DNA of 64,000 bases, taken from contig NZ_JAGGLN010000003.1 of assembly GCF_017874455.1 (NCBI RefSeq), forward strand, positions 1 to 64,000. The letters run 5' to 3'. The notes below the pieces were generated by a model. It had not been told where the DNA came from and made no database searches. It saw only the letters and a list, made by a program, of their open reading frames with translations. Position 1 is the stretch's first letter. Every line of letters starts with the position of its first letter. This document shows, in pieces, positions 18,303 to 27,800 of the stretch. The position numbers and the translations under genes were made by a program. Source of the stretch: Methanobacterium aggregans (GTDB lineage Archaea > Methanobacteriota > Methanobacteria > Methanobacteriales > Methanobacteriaceae).

Positions 18303-18613
18303 GGCATGCCGAGAATAACCCACATTCTGTTCCAGCAGCATTCATCTTTGCGAGCTACCTCTGCCTCATACAGGATTCACTGACAGTATTTGCCCTTGCA
18401 TCCCGCGGAATGGCCGTTTCACCGTTCCTTCTGGTGTCTTCAGCTTGCGCATCATGTTCATTCACCAGAAGACGTGTCGTTTCTGCTCCAGTGTCATGCC
18501 TCTCGGCTTGTGCTTTATAGCACCACGGTTCTGTAGGATGTGTGGAGTTTCCTCAGTTTGATTACAACCACAAGAAGTGAATGTAAAAACCGTTGGCTGC
18601 CCTTCGGCTTGCC
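18303..18613 (-). ncRNA. rnpB: RNase P RNA
   Basis: The catalytic RNA that trims tRNA 5' ends. Ends are set by helix P1: minus-strand 5' GGCAAGCCGA pairs with 3' TCGGCATGCC, one mismatch in ten. The universally conserved GAGGAAACTCC lies at 18544-18554 and the ACAGAAtgtGGGTTAT region, which closes P4, at 18315-18330. The length (about 311 nt) is close to known Methanobacteriales RNase P RNAs. GC content is well above the flanks. A 78-aa frame over it is spurious. It is next to an initiator tRNA gene. Confidence 0.93.
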
Positions 18614-18742
18614 ATTTAACGTTCAATATAATATTATGGAGATGGTTCAATTTAAAGTTTGTCACACCATATCCCGAATTAAATACTTGATTTAACAATG
18701 AATTTAATTCTATAAGTTAATTTTAAAATGAGTTAAAAGTAA

Positions 18743-18818
<76 letters not shown>

Positions 18819-19000
18819 TAGATTACTGTTTACATTTCACAGTATATAAAGCTTTCCATTCATACTTATTATAATATTATCTTTTTTAGTTAAACGCCAT
18901 TTTTTAAAATAAAAATGAAATTGAAAGATTAATAATAAATTAAGGGGTTAAAGAATTCCATTCATACCTTCAAATCATTTAAAATCCATCTTCGATTTTT

Positions 19001-19540
19001 TTATTCTTCAGACTCGAGCTTTTCAAGCCTTGTTTCAATGGTCTTGATCTTCTTGTTGGTGTAACCCCTGTACTCATTGAACCTGCCTTCAAGTTCTCCA
19101 ACATCCCTTGATACCTTACTGTACCTTTTTTCAAGGTCCCTTACGTCTGATTTGGTTGCAAGATCCCAGTCCTTTATGAGTTGGTCGCTTTTTTCATCCA
19201 GAAATACTTCTATTCTTGCTGAAAGGACGTCTGTGCTTATTGGAACTTCTTTAACTTTTCCCATTATCTTTTCACTCATTCCAGCCATTTTCTCACTCAT
19301 TCCAGCCATTGTTCCGCCTTCAGATGTTTCAGATGTTCCTGTAACCTTTGAGCCTGCTCCTTTGAATTTTTCTCCAACTACAGAAACTGTTTCATCAAAT
19401 CCTGATGTTATATTTGTTCCTGTAACCTTTGAACTTATTCTTGAAAGAGAGCCAGTTCTAGCATCCTGCAAGTAGTAGTAAAGGAGTACAACAACTGCAC
19501 CGGCAAGTACAAGGATAGCGAATAATTCAAGTGCGTCCAT
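19001..19540 (-). CDS. Membrane-anchored coiled-coil protein (179 aa)
   Basis: One N-terminal TM (residues 5-25), a Ser/Thr/Gly linker containing a short tandem repeat (MAGMSEK twice) and two KVTGT motifs, then a predicted coiled coil from about 130 to the end (KRYSKVSRDVGELEGRFNEY, KIKTIETRLEKLESEE). GGGGG supports the start. It is 17 bases downstream of the next gene, which has the same TM plus coiled-coil plan. Family not recognised. A structural or scaffold role at the membrane is inference. Confidence 0.7.
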   Translation of the reverse strand: MDALELFAILVLAGAVVVLLYYYLQDARTGSLSRISSKVTGTNITSGFDETVSVVGEKFKGAGSKVTGTSETSEGGTMAGMSEKMAGMSEKIMGKVKEVPISTDVLSARIEVFLDEKSDQLIKDWDLATKSDVRDLEKRYSKVSRDVGELEGRFNEYRGYTNKKIKTIETRLEKLESEE

Positions 19541-19557
19541 GAATTAATTCCCCCATA

Positions 19558-19959
19558 TCAGATTTTACCCTTCTTTTCTAATTCTTTTTCTTTTTTTTCT
19601 ATGTCTGTGAGTAGTTTTTGGAGTTTTGCATATTCTGTCTGGACTTCGAGGCGGTTCACTCTTTCGTTGATTTCACTGTGCAGGTATCCTGCTTTTTGCA
19701 TGAGATCTGATGTGTTTTTCCTTATTCCAGATAGTTTTTCCTGTTCTTCCCTTGTAAGGGAAATGTTCCCCATCATACGCTTGGATTCAAGGTCTTTCTC
19801 AACAAGTTCAACCTTTCTAAGCTCTGCCTGCTTTGCCAGGAACTCCACATTACTCTGAGCCTCCCTAACACGCCTCCACTGCATCAGCACAACAATAAGC
19901 CCCACAACCACTATCACAGCAATAATTACATAAAACACGTTTTGCGGAATTGTCTGCAT
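19558..19959 (-). CDS. Membrane-anchored coiled-coil protein (133 aa)
   Basis: TM at residues 8-25, then almost entirely charged helix to residue 133, with heptad character (VEFLAKQAELRKVELVEKDL; AKLQKLLTDIEKKEKELEKK). GGGGGGG precedes the ATG at 19959. Forms an operon with the 179-aa gene downstream. Function unknown. Confidence 0.7.
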   Translation of the reverse strand: MQTIPQNVFYVIIAVIVVVGLIVVLMQWRRVREAQSNVEFLAKQAELRKVELVEKDLESKRMMGNISLTREEQEKLSGIRKNTSDLMQKAGYLHSEINERVNRLEVQTEYAKLQKLLTDIEKKEKELEKKGKI

Positions 19960-20102
19960 ATAATCCCCCCCTTATTATTTATAAAAACTCTTTATTATAA
20001 GCATGATGTTTTATAATTCATTTCGAGCACGTTCTATTCCCCTTAAAACCATGATGATGTTTAACTGATTCCTACCACAAATAAGTTGGAATAACCCTTA
20101 AA

Positions 20103-20447
20103 TTACTTCCTAAACATTTTTTCATCAAAATCAGATGAATCATCAGCCCTGTTGTTCAACCATCCACCCTCCTCATCAAAATCAAAATCATCACTTAGAC
20201 CTGCAAATTGTGTTTTAATATTTGATAAGCGCCTTTCAACTTTTTCAGACGATTTTTTCTTTTCATATGCCCGGTATACTATTAAAACTGCTGTTAAAAT
20301 AACTAAAAGAAAAACTAAGCAAATGAATATTCCTGTGTTTCCTGTGAATAGGATCGTTGGCAGAAATGCAGGCGTGATGTATTCTGCATCTTTTTTTATT
20401 CTTTTTTGAATGTCTAAACACTCCCCTTCTAAGCATGACCTGCCTTT
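20103..20447 (-). CDS. Small single-TM protein with no standard start codon
   Basis: A clean frame ends at the TAA of 20103-20105 and is open up to a TGA at 20448-20450, with no ATG, GTG or TTG before the membrane segment. From codon 20390 it reads DAEYITPAFLPTILFTGNTG, then a TM of about 20 residues (IFICLVFLLVILTAVLIVY), a basic patch, and an acidic tail with DDFDFDEEGGW. Upstream codons also look protein-like (SCLEGECLDIQKRIKKD). GGGGAG followed 9 bases later by ATT suggests an ATT start at 20411-20413; alternatively an A was gained in a 6- or 7-A run. Same small-TM style as the two genes downstream. Confidence 0.55.
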   Translation of the reverse strand, partial: KGRSCLEGECLDIQKRIKKDAEYITPAFLPTILFTGNTGIFICLVFLLVILTAVLIVYRAYEKKKSSEKVERRLSNIKTQFAGLSDDFDFDEEGGWLNNRADDSSDFDEKMFRK

Positions 20448-20642
20448 TCATTAATTCCCTTACTAATTTGGTTAATGAATCACTACACAAATATAAGTTA
20501 TGGTTTTTATATAGTTAAATTGTAATGATATTATTTTAAATTTATGAAAATTTTTGTGTGGTTTCGCATTAAACAAAAAAAAAGAACCCAAAATAATGTT
20601 TTTTATGTTTTAATAGATCTAAAAGTATTTTATAGTGGTTAT

Positions 20643-21575
20643 ATGATTGAAATGTACGAAAAATCAGGGCAAATTGTATCAAAAGTAAGAAAAATGGCTT
20701 TGGATTATGTTGAAGAAGATATGAAGGTTTTAGACCTTGTGGAATTTGTTGAAGGAAACATAAAGGAACTTGGAGGGATGCTTGCCTTTCCGTGCAACAT
20801 CTCCATAAACGAGGTTACAGCCCATTACACATCACCTCTCGGTGATGAAACCCTTCTTAAAAGGGGAGATCTTGTCAAAATAGACCTTGGTGCCCATGTT
20901 GATGGTTACATCGCAGATTCAGCTGCGAGTGTGCTGGTTGGAATGGATACAGACAGTTCACCAGAAAACTCGCCCCTCAGTGAAGAAGAGCTTGAATTAA
21001 GCCTTAATCTCATTGAAACATCCCAGGAAGCACTTGAAAGTGCCATCAGTACAGTACGTGATGGTGCTACCCTTGGAGCCATTGGAACTGCAATTGAAGA
21101 CACCATAAATGCCAGAGGATTTAACTCGGTTTCCAATTTAACAGGTCACAGCATGGAACAGTGGATACTTCACTCTGGGCTTTCAATTCCAAATGTTAGG
21201 GAAAAAAATGATCACGTAGTTGAAGAGGGAGATGTTCTTGCAATAGAACCCTTCGTAACCAATGGAGTAGGAAGGGTTGTGGATATGAAGGAAACTTACA
21301 TATTCAAATTCATCCGAGAAAGACCGTTACGTATGAACCAGGCCCGAAAGCTCCTGAACACCATAGAAGAAAATTACAGCAGCCTTCCATTTGCAGAGAG
21401 ATGGCTTGTGAATGACGCTCCAAATCCTAAATTCAAAATGGCCATGAGGAAACTCATAACCTCAAGGGCAGTTTATCCATACCACGTGCTCAGGGAGAAA
21501 AGTGGTGCAAGGGTTGCCCAATCTGAACACACAGTCATAGTTGAAGCTGATGGATGCAAGGTCATAACTGAGTGA
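20643..21575 (+). CDS. map: Type II methionine aminopeptidase
   Basis: Removes the initiator Met from new proteins. 310 aa from the ATG at 20643 (MIEMYEKSGQIV); the frame is open 33 codons upstream without family similarity. Metal ligands are seen in KIDLGAHVDGYIADSA (two Asp), GHSMEQWILH (His), AIEPFVT (Glu) and AQSEHTVIVE (Glu). The insertion between D and H ligand sites and the length fit archaeal type II. Possibly in MetAP-II the middle His of LTGH is catalytic. Stand-alone gene. Confidence 0.95.
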   Translation: MIEMYEKSGQIVSKVRKMALDYVEEDMKVLDLVEFVEGNIKELGGMLAFPCNISINEVTAHYTSPLGDETLLKRGDLVKIDLGAHVDGYIADSAASVLVGMDTDSSPENSPLSEEELELSLNLIETSQEALESAISTVRDGATLGAIGTAIEDTINARGFNSVSNLTGHSMEQWILHSGLSIPNVREKNDHVVEEGDVLAIEPFVTNGVGRVVDMKETYIFKFIRERPLRMNQARKLLNTIEENYSSLPFAERWLVNDAPNPKFKMAMRKLITSRAVYPYHVLREKSGARVAQSEHTVIVEADGCKVITE

Positions 21576-21601
21576 TTCATCTTAAAAAAAACTTTAAAAA
21601 C

Positions 21602-21608
21602 TTTTTTT
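21602..21608 (+). terminator. T-run terminator after map
   Basis: Seven T residues 27 bases after the map stop, followed by more T-rich sequence. Runs of T without a hairpin are the usual archaeal terminators. Confidence 0.45.
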
Positions 21609-21815
21609 ATTTTAATTTTTATTCAAGAAATAATTCTAAAATTTGTTTGAATACAGAATTTTATTTTTAATTGATTTTTTTAATTAATTTTTATTCATAA
21701 AAAAATATTCATGAAAAAAGCTGATTTCATAAAAATTAGACTAAAATCAAATTTTCAGTTCTAATTTGAACTTTAAGTTAAAGTTAGAAGAATCAAAAAT
21801 TTAACAAACTCATCA

Positions 21816-21823
21816 AAAAAAAT
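21816..21823 (-). terminator. T-run terminator after frhB
   Basis: Eight A on the plus strand, read as eight T by the frh transcript, about 40 bases past the frhB stop. Convergent with map. Confidence 0.45.
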
Positions 21824-21862
21824 AAATGTTGTAAAGGGAATGTTTCATCCCATTTACAGATT

Positions 21863-22747
21863 TTATACGTTTGCAAGTGGGTCTTCTTTTTCGCTGCTTG
21901 CTTTGAATGGAACAGGTAAGCCCATTCCTTTCCTTTTGTCGATCTCCTTCATCGCTTTCTCTTTTTTCTGAGTTGCGAGTTTTGTGAGCATCTCAAGACC
22001 GAATTTACCCTCGTTTACAGGTTTGGTTTCTATGACTCCAGCTTCAACTGCAGCTTTGAATATTGTTTCTCCGCCTTCTGTCCTTGTGAAAACTGTGGAC
22101 CAGCCGTCTGGGGAACCAACTGAACCTGTTGAAACATCTGCAAGTTCTGCAACGTAGTCAAGACAGACTTTGCATCCTGCCTGTTCGTATCCGTGGGTTT
22201 CTTTGAGTGGGATTGTTAGGACGTCGTCCTGGGTTTCTACTATGAATTTTCCCTTTCCTATGTCCATTTTCTCAACGAGTTCCATGCTAATTCCCATTTT
22301 CTCTGAAATGAAGGTTTCAAGAGATACAAATGGGAAGTTCTCCATACAGAATATACCTGTAAGTAGTGCTATTTTATCTGCAAGGAACCTTACACCGAAC
22401 GGGTAAGACTGCATTTTCCTTATACCCATGGTCTGGCAAGGAATTGCAACGGTACCGACTTTTTCAAGACCGTACTGCCTTACTGCCTGTTTTAGCATTA
22501 AAACGTTTGGTGAGAATGTGTATTTGGTTCCTGCTGCAGCTATTATTTCATCTGCACTCATTGCAACCATTGGTTCTGGTTTCCAGAATTCGTCGGTTGG
22601 TCCAGCAACAACTGCACCATCGATGAGTTTTTCTTCAAGGGCGTAGCAGAAGAGAGCAGATACTATTCCACCATCTTGTGAAACTTTTTGGATCTGTTTA
22701 TCAGTTGACCTTGCGGTGACAACTTCTTTGTATGTTCCTAATACCAT
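21863..22747 (-). CDS. frhB: F420-reducing hydrogenase, beta subunit
   Basis: 294 aa. FrhB carries FAD and one 4Fe-4S cluster and passes electrons to coenzyme F420. Visible motifs: RSTDKQIQKVSQDGGIVSAL at the N-terminus, AGTKYTFSPNVLML, VAIPCQTMGIRKM, FCMENFPF, and the cluster region HGYEQAGCKVCLDYVAELADVSTGS (two Cys). Residues follow my recollection of the Methanothermobacter protein closely. Last gene of frhADGB; GGAGG before the start, 12 bases after frhG. Confidence 0.97.
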   Translation of the reverse strand: MVLGTYKEVVTARSTDKQIQKVSQDGGIVSALFCYALEEKLIDGAVVAGPTDEFWKPEPMVAMSADEIIAAAGTKYTFSPNVLMLKQAVRQYGLEKVGTVAIPCQTMGIRKMQSYPFGVRFLADKIALLTGIFCMENFPFVSLETFISEKMGISMELVEKMDIGKGKFIVETQDDVLTIPLKETHGYEQAGCKVCLDYVAELADVSTGSVGSPDGWSTVFTRTEGGETIFKAAVEAGVIETKPVNEGKFGLEMLTKLATQKKEKAMKEIDKRKGMGLPVPFKASSEKEDPLANV

Positions 22748-22759
22748 TTTCTCATCCTC

Positions 22760-23548
<789 letters not shown>

Positions 23549-23552
23549 TGGC

Positions 23553-24023
23553 TTAAACCCCTATTTCCCTTAAAATCATTTTTATGGCCTTAGGAATTCC
23601 ATTTTCCACACTTTCTGTTAAACCCAGTTCAACATCAGGAGCAGAGACATATTCTGGTTGACAACCTATGACCATGACTTCACATTGCTTGCTGAGGTCA
23701 TGCAAAGGCTGGCTTACTGGCCATGAATGTGCGTTTTCATAGGCACCTTCTGGTAGCTCATCAACAGTGAATTTTTTTACTGTTCCTGGTTCAGCTCCAA
23801 ACTGTGCAATGTCCACGACTATCATCTTTTTCCAAGCTTCGTTTGGAAGTGTGAATATAAAATGTGGACCTCCGGTCCCTGCGTCTATAAGCATCGTGTT
23901 CTCTGGTAAACCGTGTTTCTCTTTGTATTCTTCTAAGGCCTTTATGACTGCCGGTCCGAATCCGTCATCTTTAAAAAGGACGTTTCCACAACCAACAACC
24001 ATTATCTCTGCTTCGTATGGCAT
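23553..24023 (-). CDS. frhD: Hydrogenase maturation endopeptidase FrhD
   Basis: 156 aa. HycI/HybD-type protease that clips the C-terminus of FrhA after nickel insertion. GCGNVLFKDDGFGPAVIKAL is the metal-contacting N-terminal motif (Asp), IVVDIAQFGAEPGT the second Asp, and AHSWPVSQPLHDL the His. The start has GGGGAT. Encoded between its substrate FrhA and FrhG, in the usual order. Confidence 0.94.
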   Translation of the reverse strand: MPYEAEIMVVGCGNVLFKDDGFGPAVIKALEEYKEKHGLPENTMLIDAGTGGPHFIFTLPNEAWKKMIVVDIAQFGAEPGTVKKFTVDELPEGAYENAHSWPVSQPLHDLSKQCEVMVIGCQPEYVSAPDVELGLTESVENGIPKAIKMILREIGV

Positions 24024-24032
24024 GTTATCCCC

Positions 24033-25253
24033 TTAAATTCTGACCATTTCGTTCTTTAAAACGCTATTATCCTCATCATCCACCACTATAACGTGGGTTG
24101 CACATGATAAACATGGGTCGTATGCCCTTATTACGTGTGGTCCGAATTCATGATGGAAACCTTCAGTTGCTGGTCCCATTGTTGGGATGTTCCAGGTTGT
24201 TGGTACGAGTGCACTGTAAAATCCAATTTTACCGTCAGGATTGACTGTTGCCAGGTGGGTGTCTGATCCCCTTGGTCCTTCTACAGAACCAATTCCGAGT
24301 TTGTTTGTTCCCCTAACATCGAAGTCAGCCATTACAGGTGCGGAGGTGTCTAACTCTGCAAGTAAGTCTATTGCTTTTGAAAGGTTTACTTTCATTTCCA
24401 TTGCCCTTGCTACGTGCTGTGCAACAACTCCCTGACCTTTGAAACCGTCAAAGACTGCTGCTCTTGCCCTTGGACCTACCTCTATGTTTACACCGTCGTA
24501 AAGTGGTATGGTTGAGCATGCTTTTTTACCGACTTCTGGGTCGTTGTACCAGCTTTCAGGCATTACTTCTGTGAACCTGTCCATGTCAAATTTGGTCCTG
24601 TCACCGTATGTCCTGTGTGTTGCAAAGACTGGCTGGTTGTGGACACCTAAACCTTCAGGTAATCCTTTATCTGCAACTAAACCAACGATGAGATCTACGT
24701 GTTCATCTACTTTTGGTTTAAGTGCTTTTAACCTTGCATAGAGCCTTTTTCGGGCTACTTCGCTTATGTTCTGAGCCATTCCACCGATCCTTACATCGGA
24801 TGGGTGTATACCTTCACCAGCAACTGTGTCAACAACAGTCTGTACTGTTTTCCTTATTTCGGAAACTGATTTTACAGCGGTTGCGAAAAGTTCTGGAGGT
24901 ACGAAGTCGGCTGCTATGAGGAAGTGGTGAATAGCGTGACTATTAATGGTGTGTGCTGCTAATGTAAGCTCCCTTAATTGTCTACCTGCTTTTGGCACTT
25001 CAATATTTAAAGAGTCATCTATAGCTTCTACTGAAGCTAAAGTGTGGGGTATTGGACAAACACCACATATTCTCTGTACCATTACTGGTGCAGTTTCTGG
25101 TACCTTACCGGTAACCATTTTTTCTAGCCCTCTTACTGGAGTTATACTAAGGTATTGACCTTTAGTTACAATCCCTTCATCATCGACTTCCATACGCAGT
25201 TCTGCGTGTCCTTCCTGCCGTGATGTAGGCGAGATCACAATAGTTTCGCTCAA
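24033..25253 (-). CDS. frhA: F420-reducing hydrogenase, alpha (large) subunit
   Basis: Holds the NiFe active site. 406 aa from TTG at 25253, chosen because GAGGTGAT lies just upstream and MSETIVISPTSRQEGHAEL matches the family start; an upstream in-frame GTG at 25262 is itself within that ribosome-binding site. Both CxxC pairs are present: RICGVCPIPH (about 61-70) and DPCLSCATH (about 379-387). About 19 residues after the last His are presumably removed by FrhD. The nickel ligands are ordinary Cys, no selenocysteine. First gene of frhADGB; function is H2-dependent F420 reduction for methanogenesis. Confidence 0.97.
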   Translation of the reverse strand: MSETIVISPTSRQEGHAELRMEVDDEGIVTKGQYLSITPVRGLEKMVTGKVPETAPVMVQRICGVCPIPHTLASVEAIDDSLNIEVPKAGRQLRELTLAAHTINSHAIHHFLIAADFVPPELFATAVKSVSEIRKTVQTVVDTVAGEGIHPSDVRIGGMAQNISEVARKRLYARLKALKPKVDEHVDLIVGLVADKGLPEGLGVHNQPVFATHRTYGDRTKFDMDRFTEVMPESWYNDPEVGKKACSTIPLYDGVNIEVGPRARAAVFDGFKGQGVVAQHVARAMEMKVNLSKAIDLLAELDTSAPVMADFDVRGTNKLGIGSVEGPRGSDTHLATVNPDGKIGFYSALVPTTWNIPTMGPATEGFHHEFGPHVIRAYDPCLSCATHVIVVDDEDNSVLKNEMVRI

Positions 25254-25262
25254 ATGTATCAC

Positions 25263-25706
25263 CTCTTATTTTTATATAATGAACATCATTATTTCAATTG
25301 ATTATATACATTATTATAAACTTTTCTTTGGAAGATAAAATGAAAAATATATATATAATGAATAACTAAACTATAAATTCCTTTATGGGAATTAAAAAGG
25401 GTGCATCTTTACAAAAAATCAATATTTAGAATTGTAATCTATATTAACTGTTGTAAATGCAGATAAACCCATTATGTACCTGTATTTAATTTAATTAAAT
25501 ATATATTGGTTATGTGAGGTTAGGAGATTCATGTAAATTGACATGAATATCTGTGAGAGTCATCAGATTGGAAAAAGGCTCAAAGTTAAATATATCCATC
25601 ATAAACAATTATATCTTTGATGATTAACATACATATAATTGAAATGGCATAGATAGTGATGATGTAAAATAAAGTTATGATGTGGTAAAATGCAAAAGGT
25701 GAAACT
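25263..25706. promoter_or_regulatory. Divergent control region of frh and PepSY gene
   Basis: 444 AT-rich bases. For frhA a TATA-like element is at about 25300-25310 on the minus strand, about 50 bases before the start, with a second candidate at 25348-25360. For the plus-strand gene, TATATCC and TATATC elements occur around 25585-25615. No coding frame is evident. Exact promoter choice cannot be made by eye. Confidence 0.4.
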
Positions 25707-26135
25707 GTGATAGATAAAAAAATCATTCTATCAGTAGTAATCGTGCTCTTAATAGGATTTGCAGCGGCCAGTTATCAGATTACCACTAAAACTCCTGGTT
25801 TATGGCAGCCCACAACTTCAACTTCACAGAGTCAAGGTTCAACAGACGATTCATCTCAGACCAGTGCTGGATCATCCAGTCAAGGAGATGTTCAATCTCA
25901 GAGTACAGGAACTTCAAGTGGAGAAAGCCAGACAGGAGGTAGTAACGTGATATCATCCAGTGCAGCTAAAACAGCGGCACAAAATGCTATAGATGTAAAA
26001 GGTGCAGAAGCAGGTACACCAAAATTATCTTCCGATGGAACCTATTACACCGTACCTGTTATAGACAATGGAAAAGTAACCGGTGAAATTGAAGTAGATG
26101 CTAAAACCGGTGTTGTCACAGGGGGTACTGCGTAA
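25707..26135 (+). CDS. Membrane-anchored Ser/Gln-rich protein with PepSY-like domain
   Basis: 142 aa. TM or signal at residues 5-24, a low-complexity Ser/Thr/Gln linker to about residue 80, and a C-terminal PepSY-like unit (SAAKTAAQNAID, then YYTVPVIDNGKVTGEIEVDA ending in TGVV). GTG start with AAGGTGA. PepSY domains are often found on secreted proteins and may inhibit peptidases or bind surfaces; role here unknown. Its stop shares one base with the next ATG, so the pair is co-translated. Confidence 0.75.
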   Translation: MIDKKIILSVVIVLLIGFAAASYQITTKTPGLWQPTTSTSQSQGSTDDSSQTSAGSSSQGDVQSQSTGTSSGESQTGGSNVISSSAAKTAAQNAIDVKGAEAGTPKLSSDGTYYTVPVIDNGKVTGEIEVDAKTGVVTGGTA

Positions 26136-26854
26136 TGGTAAAAATGGTTGAAACAGAAGTGGAATGCTGTAAAATAGTATCAGAAGATGTGGAAGATGCT
26201 GTGGTTCTTGAAGGATCACCAGGATTAGGTCTTATAGGTAACATCGTTGGATGGCTCCTTGTTGAAGAGCTTAAGATGAAACAGATCGGCCATATAACTT
26301 CAAAGTACTTTCCACCACTGGCAGTTCTCTACAAAGGGGTTGCAATACATCCATTCAGAATATACAGTTCAGAGGGAATAGTTTTATTCCTCTCAGATTT
26401 CATAGTTCCACCAAATGTTACCTACGACATGGCAAATGTTATAGTTGATTGGATGAATAGAAATAAAAGCAAAGAACTTATAACATTCAACAGCATGGTT
26501 GTACCCCAGAAAAATAGTGGAGTTGCAGGTGCTGCAAATTCTCAGGAAGCGCTGCAGAGATTAGCTGATATGGACTTACCAATCCTTCCATTTGGAAATC
26601 TTGGAGGTCTTTCAGGCACATTACTCACAAAAACTGCCTCAAAAAATATTCCGGCATCATGTCTCTTCGCAGAGGTCTTGAATCAGTACCCTGATCCAAG
26701 AGCTGCAGCAGGTGTAGTGAATGTTTTAAATACCATGTTGAATATAGAAGTGAATGCAGACCCACTCATAAAAGAAGCAGAGGAGATCGAAGCAAGACTC
26801 AAGGAACTTGCAAAACACGTTCAAGGAGAGCCAGAGACTCCAATATACATGTAA
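26135..26854 (+). CDS. PAC2-family protein (proteasome assembly chaperone-like)
   Basis: 239 aa. DAVVLEGSPGLGLIGNIVGW at the start, IHPFRIYSSEGIVLFLSDF in the middle, PFGNLGGLSGTLLTKTA and a C-terminal helix with EAEEIEARLKELAKHV. This is the archaeal PAC2 (DUF75) fold; relatives in archaea include PbaA/PbaB, proteasome-assembly factors. A second copy is at 29956. Directly follows the PepSY gene and precedes tRNA-Arg. Confidence 0.85.
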   Translation: MVKMVETEVECCKIVSEDVEDAVVLEGSPGLGLIGNIVGWLLVEELKMKQIGHITSKYFPPLAVLYKGVAIHPFRIYSSEGIVLFLSDFIVPPNVTYDMANVIVDWMNRNKSKELITFNSMVVPQKNSGVAGAANSQEALQRLADMDLPILPFGNLGGLSGTLLTKTASKNIPASCLFAEVLNQYPDPRAAAGVVNVLNTMLNIEVNADPLIKEAEEIEARLKELAKHVQGEPETPIYM

Positions 26855-26860
26855 TTACAG

Positions 26861-26937
<77 letters not shown>

Positions 26938-27109
26938 ATGTAAACTTCTTTTATAGAAATTGCATACAGATAGGTAGAACTATCTACAGATACATAGATA
27001 TTGTATCAAATTTTCATGTAGCATCAAAAAATTATTGAAGTTGACCATGAAAGTGGAACAACAAAAAAATTAATTTACAGGTATTTAATGTAACTGTAAA
27101 AACTCAAAA

Positions 27110-27184
27110 GGGCCCGTAGCCTAGTCTGGACAGGGCATCAGACTCCTAATCTGAGGGTCGAGGGTTCAAATCCCTCCGGGTCCG
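27110..27184 (+). tRNA. tRNA-Arg (CCT)
   Basis: 75 nt. Same acceptor stem as the TCT isoacceptor 175 bases upstream; anticodon loop CTCCTAA gives CCT. The D-loop is one base longer. The pair reads AGA and AGG and likely arose by duplication. Confidence 0.94.
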
Positions 27185-27436
27185 TTAATTTTATAATATT
27201 GCCAGTTAAATGGTAATTATCTCATTTTAGTTTTGTTTAATATTATAATTACCTGATTTTAAACTTCAGATCTCAGAAATTTAAAAACTTAAATCAATTA
27301 AACATTTAATTGTAAAAAGCGTTATTTCTAAAAATAAGACTGTGATTACCCTCTATTTTAAATTTCTAGAAAAATGAATTAGAATGAGTTAAAATAATTT
27401 TTATAAAATTTTTTTAAAAAATAGATTATGATACCA

Positions 27437-27532
27437 TCAGTCCACAGCATCTTTGTTGAGTAACTGTGTCATGAGAGAAACTAAAACCATTCCAACAACG
27501 ATAACTGTTATAATTAAACTTGTATGTTCCAT
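27437..27532 (-). CDS. 31-residue single-TM microprotein
   Basis: Reads MEHTSLIITVIVVGMVLVSL, then MTQLLNKDAVD and stop. One TM spans residues 5-22. GGTG lies 7 bases before the ATG. It is below normal gene-finder cut-offs. The well-placed ribosome-binding site and uniform hydrophobic core argue for a real gene; no family is recognised. The flanks (27185-27436 and 27533-27800) are AT-rich without other features. Confidence 0.5.
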   Translation of the reverse strand: MEHTSLIITVIVVGMVLVSLMTQLLNKDAVD

Positions 27533-27800
27533 GTTTTACACCAACTTAAAATGTTTCTTACAATGTAATTTCGATCTATAAAGATGTACTAATTCATTCT
27601 TTATATATTTTGTTCATGGGGATATCCATTAAATCTGGCTTAATATCATCCTAAAAATCGAAAAGGATATATGAAGTAGATGTATAACTTAAAATGGGGC
27701 TATTTTAATTAAATAATAAATTGATTTGAGGTTTAGGAAATTTAAGTTTAATAAGAACAAATTTTGTAAGATAAAATTTTTATGAATTGGAGAAGTTTTA

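Noticed and set aside
18462..18698. 78-aa frame on the minus strand
   Set aside because: Lies over RNase P RNA.
20391..20408. A AAA AAG slippery heptamer as a programmed frameshift
   Set aside because: A -1 slip leads straight to a stop; the TM frame needs +1. No stimulatory structure is seen.
20263..20490. 75-aa frame on the minus strand
   Set aside because: Shifted by one from the frame that encodes the TM protein; its sequence after residue 30 is not protein-like. Only its first part could matter if an A was gained.
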